Below are positions 62,801 through 64,000 of a stretch of DNA of 64,000 nt, piece after piece (positions within the stretch are counted from its first letter, which is position 1; each line of letters opens with the position of its first letter). Source of the stretch: Corella eumyota (lineage: Eukaryota; Chordata; Ascidiacea; Phlebobranchia; Corellidae); contig OY720097.1 of assembly GCA_963082875.1 (NCBI GenBank), positions 10,424,501 to 10,488,500 of the forward strand, read 5' to 3'. The translations under genes were made by a program, and so were the position numbers. A model generated the notes under the pieces. That model searched no databases. It was not told the origin of the DNA and saw only the letters and a program-made list of their open reading frames with translations.

Positions 62801-63402
62801 TACCATGCTATTGTAGAAGGTTATTTTGTTGAAGAATTTGCTTCAGTTTGTCAAGAAAATGGAGAATGGCAACCCTCTCTTACTCAAACTTGTGAAGGTT
62901 ATTTAAATTTTTTAATTTGAATTATTTTAAAACTAAGAAGGGGGCTTTACAACTGAATTAACAAAATATTTCCATTGTTACCTGATAATATTGTATTAAT
63001 TTGATTCTGTGGATTAATTTTTATTGGCTTTGATAAAAGGTTTAGACAAACAGTAAAAAATAAATCTTGAATGTTTGTGTAATATTGTAAATATTGCTTT
63101 ATATTTTTGCTGTTTTGTAGAAAAAGGCACCAGATAGCACTTATTTTTTAAGGCAATTTTACTGCTTGTAAACCAAATATTTTATTTGTTTTTAGTGAAG
63201 AAGTGCAACTTTTCAGTAGATCATTACACTCATGGTGAAAGCACATTTTCTTCCAATACTACATATCAATATCTTGATACAGTAACTTTAACCTGTGATG
63301 ATGGATACTGGATTTTACTTGATGAACCAACTCCCGATTTATCTTTTGTGTGCCAAGAAAATAGTTTATTTATTCCCAACCCACTATATATACATTGTAC
63401 CC
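38401..63402 (+). CDS. Giant lectin/trefoil/CCP recognition protein, 3' end outside window (56 exons, 2444+ codons)
   Basis: Not a gene I can name; the mix recalls mannose-receptor-like and CCP-rich adhesion proteins. Exons: 38401-38425, 38792-38830, 38986-39136, 39278-39360, 39461-39623, 39824-39906, 40111-40329, 40413-40480, 40571-40727, 40822-40931, 41109-41217, 41286-41453, 41611-41652, 42135-42236, 42354-42449, 42622-42807, 43275-43474, 43594-43819, 43951-44121, 44539-44736, 45223-45293, 45475-45622, 45725-45828, 46573-46675, 47098-47271, 47379-47526, 48043-48129, 48358-48479, 48792-48936, 49467-49594, 53366-53496, 53818-53935, 54386-54514, 54713-54926, 55142-55278, 55596-55805, 56076-56291, 56778-56966, 57310-57370, 57584-57705, 57808-57918, 58161-58327, 58389-58450, 58580-58654, 58836-58936, 59226-59354, 59538-59687, 60037-60132, 60269-60364, 60497-60581, 60783-60892, 61106-61180, 61610-61732, 61925-62116, 62697-62897, 63196-63402. 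The frame stays open through all junctions, and most domain borders are phase 1. Residues 1-22 form a signal peptide, so the product is secreted or on the surface. Splitting into two genes is possible but no stop, poly(A) site or new signal peptide was seen inside. Anchoring cannot be judged because the end is missing. Confidence 0.85.
38986..40727 (+). other. Four tandem four-cysteine modules
   Basis: Residues about 22-329 hold four copies of a 73-82 residue module. The pattern is: Cys; Cys about 8-11 residues later; a hydrophobic or Trp stretch; the pair Gly-Cys; then usually G-x-x-(Y/H)P; a helical-looking middle; and a last Cys, followed by an aromatic residue and Gly in the first three copies. 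Copies are encoded by exons 3-4, 5-6, 7 and 8-9, each starting in phase 1. Copies 1 and 2 share a phase-2 internal intron, copy 3 has none, and copy 4 has a phase-0 intron before the VGC pair. I do not recognise the domain. Two disulphides per module are likely. Confidence 0.75.
40822..41453 (+). other. CTLD1 (C-type lectin domain 1)
   Basis: Exons 10-12, residues about 330-458. Hallmarks: [38 protein letters not shown], and CVYL with [18 protein letters not shown]. The EPN/QPD and WND calcium motifs are absent, so sugar binding of the classic type is unlikely. Confidence 0.9.
42135..42236 (+). other. EGF-like domain
   Basis: Exon 14, residues about 473-506, six cysteines in EGF spacing: CSPPC, then C after NDNEE, CQC and a last Cys in NNC. 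One symmetric phase-1 exon, as usual for EGF modules. A short linker exon (41611-41652) precedes it. Confidence 0.85.
42354..44736 (+). other. CTLD2, interrupted by CTLD3
   Basis: The first half is on exons 15-16 (42354-42807: [41 protein letters not shown]). The second half is on exon 20 (44539-44736: [35 protein letters not shown]). Together they make one complete CTLD. Exons 17-19 between them encode a whole separate CTLD. The second half has an EPN motif and a WND motif, the mannose-type calcium and sugar site, which I do not see intact in the other CTLDs. Both break points are phase 1, so a transcript skipping exons 17-19 would keep the frame. Confidence 0.8.
43275..44121 (+). other. CTLD3, nested inside CTLD2
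   Basis: Exons 17-19, 597 nt or 199 codons, phase 1 on both sides. It starts with [20 protein letters not shown], then [29 protein letters not shown], and ends [20 protein letters not shown] and HVLSCQK. It is complete by itself, including the last cysteine pair, with a long loop before the last third. There is DPNN in place of EPN and no WND, so calcium-dependent mannose binding is doubtful. Confidence 0.8.
44801..45088 (+). mobile_element. tRNA-derived SINE (family 1), intron 20
   Basis: Full-length type: tRNA-like head with GTGCTGTAGCAGTCAGAAC, B-box region GTGGGTTCGATTTCCACT, body with CTCCTGCTGAGCAAGCATTA, then CTTCCCACATCAAGGATAGC and an A-rich tail. More diverged in the head than the next copies. 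Same direction as the gene. Confidence 0.85.
45223..45622 (+). other. Fifth four-cysteine module
   Basis: Exons 21-22, residues about 866-938, between CTLD2 and CTLD4. The order is [22 protein letters not shown] and a final EICKK. It shares with the fourth module both the LP-x2-C start and a phase-0 intron just before the GC pair. It is therefore most likely a copy of module 4 moved downstream. Confidence 0.7.
46003..46288 (+). mobile_element. tRNA-derived SINE (family 1), intron 23
   Basis: Head CCGGCAGCGTGGTGTAGTGA, B-box region TGTGGGTTTAATCCCCACTG, body with CAGCAGCATAATTATC, tail with CACATCGAGGATAAAGATAT and A-run. Sense to the gene. The intron is long (45829-46572). Confidence 0.88.
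46730..47023 (+). mobile_element. tRNA-derived SINE (family 1), intron 24, best copy
   Basis: Head CCGGCAGCGTGGTGTAGTGG (A-box-like TAGTGGTAAG), CACTTGCTACACCAC, B-box GGTTCAATCCCCACTGC, body with CTCCTGCTGAGCCAGCACTT and GGCAACTCGAGACTGGGTCG, then CTTCCCACATCGAGGATAAA and an A-run tail. About 294 bp. Used here as the reference for the family. Sense to the gene. Confidence 0.9.
47379..48479 (+). other. CTLD5, C-terminal half not clear
   Basis: Exons 26-28, residues about 1066-1184: [46 protein letters not shown]. The last exon ends at the same loop position and phase as the break in CTLD2. What follows is a beta-trefoil rather than a clear CTLD C-terminal half, so this CTLD may be truncated or may also be interrupted. 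Confidence 0.65.
47612..47901 (+). mobile_element. tRNA-derived SINE (family 1), intron 26
   Basis: Head GCGGCAGCATGGTGTAGTGG, B-box region CTGGGTTCGATCTCCAGTG, body and tail as in the reference copy, ending in an A-run. Sense to the gene; fourth copy within about 3.1 kb. Confidence 0.88.
49637..49813 (-). repeat. 3' LTR of the Ty3/gypsy element
   Basis: 177 bp, starting TGTAGCAG and ending GCTACA on the plus strand, i.e. TG...CA ends. Preceded by ACAT at 49633-49636. Confidence 0.9.
52978..53154 (-). repeat. 5' LTR of the Ty3/gypsy element
   Basis: 177 bp, almost identical to the other LTR. Followed by ACAT at 53155-53158, the second half of the target-site duplication. Confidence 0.9.
54386..55278 (+). 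other. CTLD6 or CTLD-like segment
   Basis: Exons 33-35, residues about 1359-1518. [20 protein letters not shown] looks like the start of a CTLD (A...C...GG.LA) and has the phase-1 intron at the same place as CTLD2. [16 protein letters not shown] is a typical CTLD end. The middle has extra cysteines (CTCAHV, RKCAFG, LFVCDG) and no WIGL motif. Part of it could instead be a trefoil lobe or the displaced end of CTLD5. Confidence 0.55.
55596..57705 (+). other. CCP/sushi domains 1-4
   Basis: CCP1 on exon 36 (55596-55805), CCP2 on exon 37 (56076-56291), CCP3 on exon 38 (56778-56966), and CCP4 on exons 39-40 (57310-57370 and 57584-57705). Each has four cysteines and a late Trp, for example LQCQPGYGF and [13 protein letters not shown] in CCP1 and [12 protein letters not shown] with GEWEPNPY in CCP3. 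CCP4 is split by a phase-2 intron in mid-domain. CCPs are typical of complement regulators, selectins and adhesion proteins. Confidence 0.9.
57137..57287 (-). mobile_element. tRNA-like SINE (family 2), intron 38
   Basis: Read on the minus strand: GTCCAGTAGTGTGGCGAACC head, GGCGTCGGATTACAAGCCG, B-box-like GGTTTCGGGTGCGAGCC, then a body with GGCTCAAGGGC complement and a short tail. Much richer in G and C than its surroundings, so it is probably young. It ends only about 20 nt before exon 39. Confidence 0.65.
57808..59354 (+). other. CCP5, interrupted by beta-trefoil 2
   Basis: Exon 41 (57808-57918) gives the first half ([11 protein letters not shown] to LFYTCNKI). The second half opens exon 46 (from 59226: [20 protein letters not shown]). 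Between them exons 42-45 encode a beta-trefoil. Both break points are phase 1, and direct joining would give an ordinary CCP. Exon 46 also contains the start of CCP6. Confidence 0.75.
58161..58936 (+). other. Ricin-type beta-trefoil domain 2, nested in CCP5
   Basis: Exons 42-45, 405 nt or 135 codons, the normal length of a complete trefoil. Strings: [57 protein letters not shown] and [10 protein letters not shown]. Three lobes with C...Q-x-W type motifs are visible. Its first residues (GYELRN) echo the GY that also begins the second half of the host CCP. Confidence 0.72.
59226..63402 (+). other. CCP/sushi domains 6-12 (array continues past window)
   Basis: CCP6 on exons 46-47 (to 59687), CCP7 on 48-49 (60037-60364), CCP8 on 50-51 (60497-60892), CCP9 on 52-53 (61106-61732), CCP10 on exon 54 (61925-62116), CCP11 on exon 55 (62697-62897), CCP12 on exon 56 (63196-63402). 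Each keeps four cysteines; a late Trp is seen in most but not all. The recurring C-(D/N/I/K)-x-(G/K)-(F/Y)-W-(I/L/F) string after the second cysteine marks them as recent relatives. Exon 56 ends in a good donor in phase 1 at 63402, so at least one more exon follows outside or at the edge. Confidence 0.88.
62395..62470. repeat. Possible old tRNA-like repeat fragment, intron 54
   Basis: A stretch with GAGCTTGACACTGTGGTCAA, GCACTGGACTTAAAGACAG and GGTCTTAAGGTTAAA resembles a worn tRNA-like head of a SINE. No second copy is seen in the window, so this is only a suggestion. Confidence 0.25.
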
Positions 63403-63730
63403 GTAGGTCTTAAAAAGTTGTTTTTTCGCAACATTTTTTTTTCTTTACACTAGATTAGCCTAATGTTGTTTTAAATTACATATACAGGAAAACTTTCACT
63501 CTTAACTATTTATTTCTATATATTTTTTAGTAGCAAGGTTAAAATTTTGATTTCAGAGCCTAAATGTATGTTTTTATATTACTTTGAGTATAATTTAGCA
63601 GTTTTGGATATTATTAAGCTTTTTGCCAAATAATTAACCTGTACTTGCTGATTGTTTTTTGGCTTAGCTGAAGCTTATACCAGTTTAGGGCTCTTGCCTA
63701 AGGGAAATTAAAGCATTGTGGGGGAACTTG

Positions 63731-63947
63731 TGCACTCTTGAGTAAGGCGTTATAACTGTAGCGCCCTTAAGTAAGGCATTATAAACGGTACAAACTCTTG
63801 CCGAGCCAGCACGCAATTATAGTCTGTATAATATCTCAAACTACCACAGGCAACTCAAGACTGGGTTGGGGTAACAAATGTTACCCTATGTTTAGGTTGC
63901 ACATTCGATCTTTCCACATCAACGATAAAGATATATACAAAAAAAAA
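63731..63947 (+). mobile_element. tRNA-derived SINE (family 1), head missing
   Basis: Starts inside the body with two copies of the GTAAGGC segment, then GAGCCAGCACGCAATTATAG, GGCAACTCAAGACTGGGTTG, CTTTCCACATCAACGATAAA and an A-run. Lacks the tRNA-like head. It lies in the intron after exon 56. Confidence 0.75.
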
Positions 63948-64000
63948 CTTTGTTTTTTATGTAGTACTGTTTCATATACTTAAAAGCCTATAACAGTACT

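Overview
The window looks like nuclear DNA of an ascidian tunicate, probably Ciona-like. It is strongly AT-rich. Genes are compact with many short introns, it carries tRNA-derived SINEs, and the gene content is chordate (a Pitx homeobox gene) yet includes a nicotinamidase, an enzyme mammals lack. The genus is inferred, not proven. All exon borders were read by eye from GT/AG sites, reading phase and protein similarity; in each model below every junction keeps the frame.

Layout. 1-3735: non-coding, upstream of Pitx. 3736-7182 (+): Pitx, 4 coding exons, 473 aa with a K50 homeodomain and a C-terminal OAR-like tail. 7183-24344: about 17 kb with no convincing gene. It holds two head-to-tail Helentron/INE-like elements (19908-21792), a SINE fragment, an inverted repeat and one doubtful small ORF. 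24345-33899 (+): Pcf11, 25 coding exons, 1569 aa, with CID, coiled coil and C-terminal zinc fingers. 34879-36600 (-): nicotinamidase, 6 coding exons, 239 aa, convergent with Pcf11. 38401 to beyond the right edge (+): a very large secreted or cell-surface recognition protein. At least 56 coding exons and 2444 codons are visible, and the 3' end lies outside the window.

The large gene is the most unusual part. Its order is: signal peptide; four copies of an unnamed four-cysteine module; C-type lectin domain (CTLD) 1; EGF; the first half of CTLD2; a whole CTLD3; the second half of CTLD2; a fifth four-cysteine module; CTLD4; CTLD5; a ricin-type beta-trefoil; CTLD6; then at least twelve CCP/sushi domains. 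A second beta-trefoil is inserted inside CCP5. The two nested domains (CTLD in CTLD, trefoil in CCP) are bounded by phase-1 introns, so either cassette could be skipped without loss of frame.

Mobile DNA is concentrated in the introns of the large gene. There are at least five copies of one tRNA-derived SINE, one copy of a second SINE family, and a recent Ty3/gypsy element of CsRn1 type (49637-53154, antisense) between two trefoil exons. The genes are unrelated in function: Pitx is a developmental regulator, Pcf11 a transcription termination and mRNA 3'-end factor, nicotinamidase acts in NAD salvage, and the lectin/CCP protein probably acts in recognition or adhesion.
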